A stretch of 64,000 bases of DNA from Melampsora larici-populina 98AG31 (GCF_000204055.1 NW_006768799.1:507040-571039), one strand, 5' to 3'. Counted from the first letter of the stretch, positions 23,190 to 35,560 are shown. Numbers and translations: made by a program. Notes: a model not told the origin generated them from the letters alone.

Positions 23190-26100
23190 TCAAGATGAGC
23201 CCCGACATCCAGATCTGATGGGTCCCCCGACGGATCCCCGGCCGGATACACATGACGGATGTGATGTGAGAGTCTTCCGGCAACCGGGGAATCCGTCGGT
23301 TTGGGGGGCGGGCGTGGAAGTAAAAAAATCAATTTTTTTACCGGATATCCAACGGATATAGTGATTTAATCCATCCGGCCGTATTTGTACTTTGCAAAGG
23401 CTTTCAAGTTATATGTAAAAGAGAGACAATGAGACTTGAAAACAACACAAAAAAGAGAAAAATGACAAAATAGAAGGCAACTAATCTATAATGATGGCCT
23501 TCTTATTATTAGGATTAGCCTTGGTCTGATATAAAGGACCAAAAATACAATACCAATCTTTTATACATAAAAGCACCTCAACATTTAGAGATGCAAGATT
23601 AGTACGCTGGGGTCCCAATATTCTCTTTGTCTTGTTAAAAACTCCCTCTGATGGACAGCTTGTTGCTGGGACGGCCAGTAACTGCATTGCCATCTTGGCC
23701 AATCCAGGATAACTATCGTGTCGAGATTGCCAAAATGTTAATGGCTGGACTATACGCGCTTCAAGTTTATTGGCAAGGTATCGGTTGATCTGGCCTAGAA
23801 TTGATTGGTCCTGTTCTTGATCTTGGACACCAAAAATTTTGGTCTTCGAAGAACTGAGAATTCAACATGATGGTTGGTTTAGGAGTGGGTTGATTGCTGA
23901 CTGGCACTTCTACTTCAAACTTTCTTGCCTCACGTTCAAACATCATCCTGATGTTTGGAATAAAGAGATCATAATTGGCCATGAACAGCTCTTGTTCCTA
24001 TTTGTTAATCAATAAAAAACCTGATCAGTACAGAGCTAAGGAAATAGATTTAGTGTGATATCAATATCAAAACTTACTTGAAAATATTGCATTTTGAGGC
24101 GTGGATCCAGAAGTGTTGCACAAATGGGTGCAGGTTTAGCAAGCACTTTTCGGAAGTAGTCTTCAAGCTTTGTTATCATCTTTTTTGATGCAGGAGCAAG
24201 TTGGTCATGATCGTATTGGTTAACTACCTAAAAATGTTGTTATATCAGCCCAAAGAAATTGTAATAAAAGTTTGATGAACAGACATCACTTACATCTTTG
24301 AGGCCTTTTATGACTACAACATAGATTGGGACAACTTGATGCATTGTTGGGTATCTTGACTGGCAAAGTTTGTCGGTTGCGTAGCTGAGAGGTTCCAGAA
24401 ATTCACACATTTGCTTGACATATTTCCACTCGGTTTCTGAAAGAGCAAACTTCTTGTAATTCAGAGCCTTGCAGTACTCATCACATGCCGGTTGTAATCG
24501 TAGAAGCCTTCGAAACATGTGATACGACGAGTTCCATCGTGTTGCAACATCAGCAATCAGTTTAGTTGCAGTTTCACGTGATTTTGGTCAAGGTGGCTGG
24601 AAATTGACCTCAGTGCTTGGATATTGTTACATGTAGTCGACATCTTCTTGTGCAAGAAGCTCTTTGTCAGTAGGTTGGGCATTTTGATTAGAAGGATAAT
24701 TGCTATCAGATGTGGAAACATTATTGTTGGCGGCAGAAGGATCGTTATTTACTCCATCTTCTGCGCTGTGGTGTTTGACAAGAGCCCGTGTCATCTTCAC
24801 GATATTGGCAAAGTTCTGTGCGCGTTGAGGGCTAGACCGGGTAGACGTTACAAGACCGTGACAACGATTATAGATTGTTTTGAGGTTGACTTGAGTGCAA
24901 TCGGGTGGGTCAACAAGGTTGGAGACGTCCATTGCGTTCAATGAGATTTCCTGTTCATCAAAATCAACCACTTCGCCAAAAACCTTTAGACCTTCCTTGG
25001 CTGCCAGGTTGATGACGTGTGCTACACAACCGTGGACCTGAGTAGTATGGTCAAATTCGATGTCTTCTGACATCCCAATAATTTGACCAATTGCAGTGTT
25101 TGTACTTAAGTTATTGGCGTTCATTGCGTATAATTTCTTCTCGAGATTAAATTTCTTCAGGTATTCAATGATAATGTTGGCAAAGTTCTTGGCATCGTGA
25201 GCACCTAGATGATAAAGCATCAGTCCAATTCAATTCATTCCAGTCAATAGAGAGCTCCTCACCTTGTATTTCCGCAATCCCTAGTGTGAGATCCATGAGT
25301 TTCCAATCTTTGGTGACAAAGTGTGCGGTGAGTGACATATAGGGAACATTGTTAGGAGAAGTCCATGCATCCTGAGTAATTGCAATTCCGCCGCAAGCCT
25401 CGAAGTCAATCTTCTTGATGTATTCCTCAAAAAAATAGTAAATCTTGCGGGTGTGGTGAGCAAGTGCATGGTGTCTTAAAAGCATCCCTTCGGTATGAGG
25501 ATTGCAGAGCTTTAAGAGATCTCGAAAGGATGCTTGGTCGACCATAGCAAATGGAAGGTCACAATCGGCAATGAAGTATGTCACCGCAGTCATGAGGCTG
25601 GTAGAGTTGAGGGAAATCTGTGTAAGAATAGATATTAGCACAAGCTATCTATGTGGTGCAAGTATAATAAGACCTCACCATGTGATCCGTTCTGACCTTC
25701 TTGAAAAGTGCAGCGATGTTTGATTGGTTGGGTAGATTGGGATCACACACACCATTCTGAGTTTGGAGGTGACTTGACATTGATTTTGTACTTCCCTTCT
25801 TATCAAGGGCAAATTACTGGCCACATTCTTTTCTGTCCTTCTTCACAAAACCACACTTGTTCATTTTGTATGTCTCAGACTTGCCAGATTTGTCAATCTG
25901 AGTAAAGTATAACCATACATGGCTTCTTTTCTTTGACGTATCTTTTGAGTTCAATTCATCCACTTGAGGAGCTAGATCGGGCTGAGAGTTTGATTCTGCT
26001 TGAGACATGATGATATCAAGTTCAGTACACGATAATTGAGCGGGGATTTGCGGCTTTTATGTTGCATTGGTGTTGATATTTGTATCTGATAGATCGTTCA

Positions 26101-26339
26101 CGGTTCAATGAAGTTTTTTTTTGATATTTGAATTTTGATATTTAAATTTTTTTTCCAATTTTTTTTTCTGGGCAGAGCACCGGATATCCGCCGGACAACC
26201 GCGTCGGAGGTCGGCGTATGGCAATTTTGAAAAAAGCCAATTGGAAAATCTCCGATTGGGTCGGAGAATCTTTCCTATCCGGCGGTTTGGGTCTTGGGAA
26301 AGCCAGAATCCACCGGATAGGGGCCGGGGCTCATCTTGA
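23190..26339 (-). mobile_element. complete-ended hAT DNA transposon, 3,150 bp
   Basis: A perfect 15-bp terminal inverted repeat (TCAAGATGAGCCCCG at 23,190-23,204; its complement at 26,325-26,339) is flanked by identical 8-bp CACCAATA (23,182-23,189 and 26,340-26,347), the hAT hallmark. The subterminal 150 bp at each end carry repeated CCGGAT/CGGAT motifs. A decayed transposase gene fills the interior on the minus strand. The ends look competent for mobilisation in trans by a related transposase. Confidence 0.95.
23481..26008 (-). pseudogene. hAT transposase, inactivated by in-frame stops and a frameshift
   Basis: The ATG at 26,008 opens a BED-type N-terminus, with an in-frame TAA at 25,814-25,816. 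The exon ends at 25,679. Exon 2 (25,617-25,263) carries FRDLLKLCNP and ITQDAWTSPNN. Exon 3 begins at 25,204 and shows NFANIIIEYL and HGCVAHVINLAAKEGL. It then has a TAA at about 24,627 and a TGA about 45 bp further, and continues ADVATRWNSSYHMF. A later block (24,518-24,290) has CEFLEPLSYATDKL. The C-terminus (23,702-23,481) has the dimerisation motif AMQLLAVPATSCPSEGVFNK but is out of frame with what precedes it. It cannot make a full transposase. It is the closest relative in the window of the relict at 4.9-5.85 kb. Confidence 0.88.
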
Positions 26340-26614
26340 CACCAATATACCTATATTTTTAAGTTTTTCATATGTTTTTCTTTATTTTCTTTTTGTGGTT
26401 CATTTCTTGATTATTTATGTTGGTCTTAATAAGTTGTTTGAGATATGATGACCTAATCATGACATATTGCGCAATACATAAGCCTTGAAGGCCTTCTATT
26501 GATCAGATTCCTCCAATTTCAAGTTTTCTTTTCTGCTGAACTTTGCTAGTAACTTTGGTAAACTGCTATAACTAATTTTTTTCATTGATACCATAGATTG
26601 ATCACCACACCGTT

Positions 26615-27699
26615 TAGAGCACCTTGATCATCAGCAATTGAGACAAAGTGTGGGCCTCCAAATTTTGGAAGACCCTCATGGAACGTTTGAACAGCGCTTT
26701 CACAGGTTGTTGGCCTTTCACCCGCAAGTCGACAGCAGGAGTGAACACACAAACAAGACTGTGGGCCAAGTTCTACGCACATTCACTGCGAAACAACAAA
26801 TTCAGTGGTTAGAATCCTTACCCGCAGTCAAATTCACCATCAATAGTGTGGTTAATGTTGCAACAGGTATGTCTCCTTTGACCGGCAAGGCTTTTTCCAA
26901 GTGCCAAAGGTACCATGGACGGCCCAGCAACTCTTGAGACGTGGTTGCGCCAACAGGAGGGTTCTTGGGCTCAAGTACAAGACAACCTGTGGGCAAGCCA
27001 AATTCAGCAAGCACCTTATCACAACAAGTGTCACACAAACGTCACGGTGAAGGCGGATGACTGGGTGTTATTGGACTCTGGTGATTGACAAGGATGCCAT
27101 ACTGGCGGAGTGGACAAGTTGAAGGAGTGGTTTGAGGGACTATACAAGGTTCTCAACACCTTCAATCACAGCCAGAGCGTCTGAGTTGACTGACCTGTTG
27201 GAGACAAGATACATAATGTATGAATATATCAAAAGTGAAACTGTTTGTGGAATTGGAGGGCTTGTTGTTGGGGTCTCATGACCAGAAGTAAGCCCTTTTC
27301 CTAGTATGCACCACCGCTCCCCGCTCCACTGTTTCAAAAACATTACCTTGGCCACACTGTGAGCATTGACTGGACACTTTGCCTTACCTCAGCAGTTTCT
27401 CAAACAGCAACAGACAGCAACGTTTCATCTGAAGAATTTTATTTACTCAATCATCAAACATCCTTTTTTTAGTTCCTTTTCTCTCTTTTTTTATTTTATC
27501 TTTCTTTTTGTCAAGATTTTTTTTACTTTCTGGTTCTTTTTTGTCTTTTTGGTTCAGTTTCAATTATAACCAATGATTCATTTTTTTTTCTTTTTGACTT
27601 ATATATAACTTCAATCATCATTATTATCATTTTTCTTATTATTCACTTTTTGATCTAGGTTATCTCCTCCATACTCAAGTTCTTTTCATAGGGGGAGAA
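26615..27699 (+). mobile_element. decayed Ty3/Gypsy pol, part 2 (integrase C-terminal half) and polypurine tract
   Basis: The integrase core resumes with SKFWKTLMERLNSAF. After a frameshift it continues with FHPQVDSRSEHTNKTVGQVL and AKQQIQWLESLPAVKF; the second Asp region is damaged and followed by a stop. A C-terminal stretch (QAPYHNKCHTNVTVKADDWV) follows to about 27,170. The 3' untranslated part is T-rich. ATAGGGGGAGAA (27,688-27,699) is a typical polypurine tract directly before the LTR. It continues the element broken at 20,023. Confidence 0.82.
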
Positions 27700-28583
27700 T
27701 GTAATGATGCATGTATTTTTACAAGCATAACAATAACACTTGCAAACATACACTACAAATTATACCTAGAGACGTAAACTTAAGACTTCACCATTGTCCT
27801 ATTACTTTCACTCTAAATTCTACATTGCACTGGCCCCTTAGAAACTGAGACTGATCTCATTTCATATCCTTTGGAGTCAGGTTAGTTCATCTTACATTAT
27901 TCTCTTTCATATATTTTTATTTCATTATCATTCATGTATAGTCCTTAAGGAAACTGCGACTGATCTCAGTTCATGTCCTTTGGAGTCAGGCAATTTAAAT
28001 ACTCAGTAACTTGGGTTCTAGAAAATCAAGTCCACTTTGTGGTAACAAGAGCCTGTTTCCCTGGTTGAGAACTTTCCTTTAAGTGAGGACCATGTGTCCT
28101 TTACATGAGTACCATAAATCTTGTTTTCCCTGCCAGAAAAATTATGTACATAGCAAAAAATATGTACACATACATACTTGCTTTTAGTACTCTAAATCTA
28201 CTGCAGCTCCCCAGCAAAATCATCTCCAAGTCTCTTAGATATCACCCTTTACTACACACATATTCAGCACCAACATCACCAACATCATCAACATAAAGCT
28301 CAAACTCACCAACCTTCTATTGCTATCTCTGACCTTAGTGGCATTGCCTCTCCTCAACAATTGCCTGCTTTATCAAAGCAGTCTACTTGTTCATCTCCTC
28401 AGTTTGATTGTCCACAAAGAAGTTCTTCTTGGTCTACTGGTTGACAATCTGGTTCTTCAACTACTCAAAGGAAATCTTCCTTTCTTAACTCCAATTTCAT
28501 CAGGACATCCAAACTTCAATATTCTTTTGTTTTTTTGTTCCTTAAACACAAGTCATCATGTTTGAGCCGACGATTTTTTTACA
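27700..28583 (+). repeat. probable Gypsy 3' LTR (884 bp)
   Basis: It begins TGTAATGATGC immediately after the polypurine tract and is proposed to end at TTTTTTTACA, giving TGTAA...TTACA ends; the 3' border is inferred from that symmetry. Inside are two diverged direct copies of a roughly 50-bp unit containing GAAACTG.GACTGATCTCA and CCTTTGGAGTCAGG (about 27,838-27,885 and 27,942-27,990). No second LTR lies in the window. Confidence 0.6.
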
Positions 28584-29015
28584 AGCATGTACCGTACAAC
28601 TACAGCCTACAGAAATTGTACTGTAACCCTAGTAGTGGATGCTCTCTTCAAAACGTCGGAATCTACATTTACATACCTTTTTACATATAAGTTTACCTGT
28701 ATACGTACGTTGCTGTTCTGCTCTTTATTGGCATGTGATATTAGGCTTTTAGGGGTCCTCTTCTGTCTTTCTCCGATTCTACTTATCTTTGACATTTCCA
28801 AGCATTTCCAATATATGTGACGTGATGAATAGGTATTTTCCAAAATGTGCGATAGTTATGATATGACCGGGTTATCATTGACAACAACCTGGGCTTTTGT
28901 GAGACTTTACCTAATGACTCTGAGTTTTCATATCGCTTGACACCTTCCGGCGCCGACTCATGCCAGCGACTCGGTTAATTATCCTCCATAAGTAAGAAAT
29001 CGAGGGAGATACTTA
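28584..29015. other. spacer between LTR and duplicated gene block
   Basis: No gene recognised. A short GC-rich stretch at 28,940-28,980 (CTTCCGGCGCCGACTCATGC) precedes the start of homology with the first secreted-protein block. Confidence 0.4.
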
Positions 29016-29212
29016 AGTTTGTTATTGATAGTGTCCTGTCTCGTTCAAATCCGTGTGAAAAGAGTCAAAATTAACCAGCTGTCAGAGTTCAAGATGTTCT
29101 TTTTGGGGCTTTAGAATTAGATCAAACTGAACAACAGTTCATGATGAAAAATTTTAGGTATGCATCAAGCGTGATGATGAGCTTTGGCGGAAGCAAATCG
29201 AGTATAAAATGA

Positions 29213-29219
29213 CCAGCAG
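29213..29219 (+). promoter_or_regulatory. TATA box of secreted-protein gene B
   Basis: TATAAAA within GCAAATCGAGTATAAAA, 212 bp upstream of the ATG, at the same relative place as in copy A. Confidence 0.6.
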
Positions 29220-29424
29220 AAGGCAACCTTCAATGTCCCTCATCGCACTTCATCACTGGCCTTTTGCCTATTCTTTTGGTTTCCAATCGTATCTAGTAAA
29301 TAGTAAATACCTGCCTTCCATTCCTCAGTAATTCCTCACGCTATAGACCTAATATTGTTTCTTTCGATAGTAGTAATTTTTCCGATCGCTTCAACGCACG
29401 CTCATTAGTCCTTAACCAACAAAA

Positions 29425-30776
29425 ATGCATCTTTCCTTCGCTTATCTGGGCTTCGTGCTCACTGGTGCGCTCTTCTGTTATCGTCTATACTCTCTTTCGA
29501 TCCCAACTGATGTCTCATCCTGTTTGATTTGTTCTTAGCCTCCGCTGCTGCCGGTTCGCATCATTTGTAAGCCATGCATTCGGATGCCGCTTTATGATTT
29601 GATGCTGACGTTGTCTATCTGCAGGGCGAGAACCGACACGATTGCTCGGTTGAGCGTCCGCAGTGACGAAGAAACCGGCAAAAAGTAAGTTTGTATCTTT
29701 CGAGCTCAGTAGAGCGATCTCGCTGACCTGTTTCACTCTTACTTTTGTAGGGCTGATCTCCAAATGAAGTGCATCGGTGGCTGTGGTGGCCTTCCTGCAC
29801 CTGGCCCCTCTGCATGCTGGAATGCCCCGGTCGTCTGCCCAGCCGGCCAAGGTCTCCCACCAATGAACACGTTCTTTTCACAAGTTCAAAGCTACACTGT
29901 GATTACCTCCAACACCGTCGGCATCTGGAACGGTGGCTTGGATCCCCAAACCATCTTACTTCAGTTCCAAGTCATGGTGACCAGTCTTTCAACCCTGTTC
30001 TACAGCTTACAAGGTGGATGTTCCTTCCAAGGAAACCCTCAAGTGGTGCGTTTTCCCTCCATTTCGCTATGGGAGTGCAGCTGTTTGCTAACGCATCTTA
30101 TTTTTAGTTCATCTCCACTTTTGCCCCGATGATCATCCAAATCCAAAGCATGATCACGATCATCAACACTCAATGTGTTGGTATTATCGGCTCCTTCCAA
30201 TGTCAGTACCCGTTCTCCTTTGTTCCATTTCCATGATCTGCATGAGCTGACGTCGTATCCTGAACTACCATTTTTCTTATACCAGCCTCATTTGCCGTTC
30301 TAACTGTTTTGATGCAATCGATCATCGGTGTCGCCATCACCATGCATGTCAACATTCAGCAATTTTTCTCAGCCTGTAACTTCAACCCTCAGCTCTGGTC
30401 ACCACTTGGCTTCCCGGTCGATAACTGGATGAACGGAATTCCAGGTTCATTCCCTGGAGGTCCAGGTGGATTCGGTCCAGGTGGACTCCCCGGAGGTCCA
30501 GGTGGACTTCCTGGAGGCATTCCTAACGGTGTAGGCCCACAAGTCTTCCCAGGAGGCGGCCCTAACGGAGGTGGTGGTGGTGGTGCCTTCGGCTTCTTCC
30601 AACCCCTCAGTCACCTCGGTCAATTACTCCAACAACTCCTCATTATTCTCGAACCTATCTTCCAAGGCCTCGAACGCCTCTTAGCAGGTGTTGGTCTCCT
30701 CCTCGGCCATCTCGGTGACGCTTTGGGCGGTCTCCTTGGTGGTGCCGGTGGTGCCAGTCCCGTTGGTTTCATTTAG
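29425..30776 (+). CDS. secreted Gly/Pro-rich protein with hydrophobic core, paralog B
   Basis: Six exons: 29425-29464, 29539-29566, 29625-29684, 29751-30045, 30108-30201 and 30286-30776, giving 335 residues. Exon 1 encodes the same 13 residues as paralog A and the signal peptide is unchanged. The hydrophobic region is almost identical (PMIIQIQSMITII, VLMQSIIGVAITMHV), as are the Cys residues in CIGGCGG, GGCSFQ, TQCVG and SACNF; one extra Cys occurs in PSACWN. The collagen-like part differs most: it lacks the DPNGLPGGP units and instead has GGFGPGGLPGGPGG and IPNGVGPQVFPGG. The C-terminal Leu/Gly-rich helix and the SPVGFI end are conserved. An intact frame and retained splice sites imply that both copies are functional. 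Function is unknown. Confidence 0.85.
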
Positions 30777-31045
30777 ATTTGTTCAGATTGTTGTCCGCTC
30801 TCTCCTTTATGCAGACCTTACCTCAGCCCGTTTTCTAGTTTGAATTGTCTTTTGTTATTATCGTCGACTTAACGTTTTAATTCGCCGCACCTTGTTTATT
30901 GTGGGTCCTTCTGCAGCCCAGAGGGAACGGCAATTTATAATGCACTGTCCCTTATTTGTTCCTCTTGCTTGGATTGTGATACCTAAAGAATAACAATGAA
31001 TGAGCCTTTATTCTTCTCCCAATTCTCCTTTTCACCCTCGTTTTG

Positions 31046-32253
31046 ACTGGGCCTTGCTCCGCTTACCTTCCTCCGAGTCCGAGTATTGGAATTTCCCCGT
31101 CCCATAGGAGGGATTCAGTGAAGTCCGCGTGTCTGTTCCATTTGCTGCCTAATTTCTTGGAATGCTAGATGAGACATTGCGTCCTTGACCACGAGATTCC
31201 TTGCGTCTGTTCTCACAATCGCCCTTCGTAGCTTCAGTTTCTGTCAACAGTGATGGTCAAACGGAGTTCTTCAGCGACACATTTCGAAACTCAGTAGGTA
31301 ATCCTTGATATTTCTCTTATTTTTGTATTTGTTTTTTATTAGAAAAATAAAATTCGTATTGATTCTGTTCTTTTTCATTCAAGTTTTTTTTTCTGTGAGT
31401 ACATATTCTGTTTCTTTTTCCTGCTTGATCTGCTTTCTCTTTTCATTTTTTTTGTCGAATAGATTTATTTGTATACATATAGCTTGAGGGATAACTTGAT
31501 ACATAATCATTTGTATAAAGTATCCTTTAAATATGAATCTATTTAAGCTCTTTATGAGAAGAAATAGAAAACAACGTCATTTGATGAACTTGAATATAAA
31601 TCCGTCAATGTTACCAATGATCAGTTTAAAGAAATTCCATTGCAGGATGATCGATAATCAAACTTGATAATTTTCTTCAAAGAAAGATGAAACAAGGTGA
31701 GATGAGATTGAATCAAAAAGCTTGAAACGCTCAAGCCATTCGAATCACAAGTGACTTCTTGGTCAAAATCTAATAATCATACTTCTCAAACTCAAGTTCG
31801 TATGAATTTAGGATCTAAACCTACTACTTGGTTTTTTCTTTTTCATTGAGTTTGGATTGGGTTTTTGATTTTCCTTTTTTTTGGTTGGTTTGGTCTAATT
31901 TATTCTTTTGGATTTCTGAAAATCGTTGTTTTGTTCTTTTCATTATTCTTTCTGCATCATGATTCATTTTTTTATTTAATTTTGTAGCTCTGGTGTTTCA
32001 AACCTTGAAGAATTTATCCAACTCTTGTGTGTGTGTCTTTTTTTTGGTATCTGTTTTCGATTTCAATCAAAAACAGAAGACATTTAAGATTTCCAAAACC
32101 AAACCAAGATCTAATTCTCAATTCAAGAGTAAGATCTCAACCCTCCAAAAAAAACAAGAAAACACAATCAAATTCTACAAAACCTATTTTACATTCCTAA
32201 AAAAACGTATGCCCAAGAAACACCCAAAGATGATCATAAAGCGAAAGACGAAA
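31046..32253. other. no gene recognised
   Basis: AT-rich intergenic DNA with long T tracts (31,310-31,460 and 31,840-31,980) and only short frames. Confidence 0.5.
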
Positions 32254-33790
32254 TCATAACCAAATCGAATCTTCATGATCCATCCCACAAATCCCAACCC
32301 TTCCAGACCCCAACCCAACCCCAGCTCTTTTAACACAAACTTTCCTACCATTCGCACTACCAGGAGTAATCCAACTTCTATCAATCCCTTTAATTTCTCC
32401 TTTCCCTTTCTTTTCCTTTCCTGTTAGCTTTCCTTTTACTTTTACTTGACTCTTTTGATAATCATCAGGAACAGTAATCAAAGGAACTAAATTCAAAACA
32501 CTTTGGTACCTTCTTCTAATAAATCTATGGGTTAATCTTCTGGGTCCGTTCTTTAAATTTATGGTGTCTTCTTTCGGTTGAAGTCTTGATCTTTTGGGTA
32601 ATAATGATTCGATCGGATCGTGGGAATGGTTCAGTGGTGTGGGTGAAAAAGGATGTGAGCTTGGTAATTTGTTTGGAATTCGATTTTCATTTGGGATGAG
32701 TCGGATTGGATTCAATTTGTTTGGATTTGAAGATAAAGATAAGTTTGATGAAAAAGCGTATCGAGGTGTACCGGAGTTTCCTTTGATGGACGATTGTGCA
32801 ATCAACTCTTGTAACATCTTGGACGATTCTTGTAAGATCTCAACCGATAAGTCAGTTCCAAACTCATCCAGAATCCTTTTAGAAACTTCTTCAAACGTTT
32901 CAACCTTTCGAATCTTCTCATCTTCAATAACTCCTAAAGGAGCCCCAATCAATCCATCAATCCATTTCTTTTTCAATTTGTTTCGATGATTAATTTGTCT
33001 TGAAGAACACATGATACCCATCCCATTAGATTTGCCTAGATGAGTTAAATCAGGTTGGAATTCGGTTGGTAGATCTGACCATACAGTCGTGATGATCGAA
33101 GTAGGTGAAATGGATTGTAAATCAACTTGACTTGGAACTGTTCTTAATTGATTAGATTGTGAACTTGTAATCAATTTCATTACGATAGGTGGATAAATCG
33201 GAAATCGGGTTTCTGAATAACTTAGACCTTTGGGGATTTGTTGAACGGATGGTATTACATATGGCTGTTAAAACATTCATTCATTTAGTTTCACTTTTGT
33301 TGGTTTGGGTGGGGTTTGAGTTGGGAATCTTATCTTACATTTATAAACTTTTCTCTTCTTTCTCCTTTTCTTGCAAAGGATTCTTTAAGTAAATCTTCAA
33401 ACATTAATAAATGTCCAGAATTAGCTGCTGCTACTTTCAATCTAATCTTCATCCAAAATCAAAAACCAAAACAAGTTCATCAGGTTTACTTTTCTTTTGG
33501 ATTCAGAAACTCGATCAAATCACTTACTTACAGTTTCTAAAAAATGAATCGATTTGAGTATCCTACTTTGAACTCTTTTGGGATCATTCCCATATGGTCT
33601 TTTACATCTTTTATGCAATAAGTTCAAAAGATAAGATCTACAATATTTTTTTATTGAAATTGATTAGTTTTTTTTGGTTTGATGTTTGATAAATTCAGAT
33701 GTACCTTGTGATTTTGTCTGGGAACTTTCTGATTTGTCGTAAGTAAGATCTAATGAATGGGAAATGAACCGGATTTAAATTAGTGGTCAT
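32254..33790 (-). CDS. LYR-motif family protein, Cup1-like (probable mitochondrial)
   Basis: Four exons rebuilt on the minus strand: 33790-33705, 33637-33532, 33446-33339 and 33264-32254, all GT-AG, giving 436 residues. The N-terminal 110 residues read as a Complex1-LYR-type helical bundle: FIRSYLRQIRKFPDKITRSY, then a basic KRCKRPYG, then LKVAAANSGHLLMFEDLL and FARKGERREKFINPY. The last part matches the pattern of fungal Cup1-like LYR proteins (an AN-SG segment followed by a YGR-GKRR-like segment). The Leu-Tyr-Arg tripeptide itself is degenerate (SYLR). The remaining two thirds are Ser/Pro/Lys-rich with a basic RRLTHRFIRRRYQSVLNLVP block. LYR proteins usually act in mitochondrial complex or Fe-S assembly. 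Family assignment is by recalled pattern and moderate; the exon structure is better supported. Confidence 0.6.
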
Positions 33791-35560
33791 CTTGATGGTT
33801 CATGAAATGCATTCCAATAGGATAGAAATGGATTGGCTTTTGGTTTGAGTGAGACGAATGCCTTTTGTATTCCCATACATACTATCATGTTGATTTCATA
33901 ACCCATGATATCCGTACATTCATCCATCATTTGATCTTATTTTGTCGCATATGATAACTGATGTATATCTCTGATGAACCGATATCAAAAACTTTCTAGA
34001 TCCTCATTTATGAAATTGTATGCAAAGAGTGAGCTAAACCAAGATGGTGTTGGAATTGAATTGGAAAGTATGTCTTCAATTTTCAAGAAGGCCCTACCAG
34101 ACCGAGCCCTTCATGAGATCACACCTGATCACACACACAACACAAATTAGATCAATTCTAAATCTCCTAAAACTGCAAGTTGTGAAAACATTGTGAATCG
34201 TACTTCAAGCTCTGCTCAATCTAAAACCGTTAGTTTCTCTTACATTCTATCATTCACTCTTTCAAATTTTATTTGGAATAATTCCTTGAGATATAATTGT
34301 TTTCAATAAAGATCAAAAAAGACACAATCGGGTATAGGATAGATAGCTAATTTAAGATTTTCTCAAGGTGTGGAAAATTCCAATGAAATTCATCCGAATT
34401 ATAATACGAATAAGAAGAAAATCCTTCTTGAAAGATATATACATACTCAGGAAGAATTATCGAAAGATTGAGACTGTGAGACGAGAAGATCTTTTTTGTT
34501 TTTTGGTTACGAGAATTACCTTATGATAATTTATTCTAAAATTTCAAAAAAAAAATTAAAGAGAGTTGTATCAAATCGATTGAGTAACAAATATATATAT
34601 CATAATTCAAAGCTGGTTAAATCGTTTGATTTCTTTATTACATAGTATTGGATAAGTTTTATAATAGTTTGTCTATGAATTTCAAAGCTTAGAAATCAAG
34701 TTCAAAAAAATATTAACAAGAAGAGATGTGTGAAAGCATAGAACCAGAGGTTATGTAAATAAATGTTTATAGCCGGTGAGCCAGTTTATATATACGGATG
34801 ATATGATTTTTATTTGAGAGGTATCAAATCTAGGGTAGATTGAATATGACTCTCTCTTTGGAAGGGAATCTCGACCAAGTCCAGAAGTCTTGAAATGTAC
34901 ATATTGAAAGGGCAAGGGTTACAAGAAGGTCAGATTCGAAGGAACAGACTCGATAGGTGCGATGCCTATTTAGTGATTAGCATCTCATTTCAAGGGGGGT
35001 GGTCCTACTTCAAAAAGACTAAAGTGACGTTTTCCCAAGTTTGGGTCAAAAGGCGCGATAGGCTCATTTATTTCTCAAGCAAACGATAGATCAAGGTCCA
35101 TTTATTCTTTGACATCTCATCTCAATAGTCACATCAAAAGAAACGAACAGGTAAAGCAAACCAACTCCGTTTGAAAGATGATTTTTTTCTTGTTTAAATA
35201 AAAGAATCAAAAATATTTATTCGCAAATACCAAAGAGTTATGAGTTCAAAAAAATGAAAAATGAATCACAGAAGGAACGTATTAAAAGTGTACCTCTGAA
35301 ATATCTAGATCTTTTTTTATACTTTTTGAATGTCCTTCTACAAACAGATTTGATATTCGTCAGTCTCCTTTGATAGGGGTAACAATTGAGGCTTTAAGCA
35401 CTGTTTGAATGGAAGAAGGGTCAGTAAGAAGTAATGTTCAGATGATCAATGATTGATTGACTTACTTTTTTATCAAGTCCGATATCCAGTTATACCTCCA
35501 AGGAAACCAAAAAAAAAACAAAGAAACGCGCCAAAAATAAAGTCTTATTTGAACTTTTTC
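33791..35560. other. intergenic, no gene recognised
   Basis: AT-rich with TA-rich tracts (34,595-34,620). The 5' side of the LYR gene and the 3' side of the next minus-strand gene fall here. Nothing else was identified. Confidence 0.5.

Larger units (their letters stand above)
29016..31045 (+). repeat. segmental duplication, copy B
   Basis: Direct-orientation partner of 6,693-8,755, covering the same promoter, gene and 3' flank (shared AATAACAATGAATGAG and TTCTCCCAATTCTCCTTT at the 3' end). All five introns are at identical positions and phases. Confidence 0.9.
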
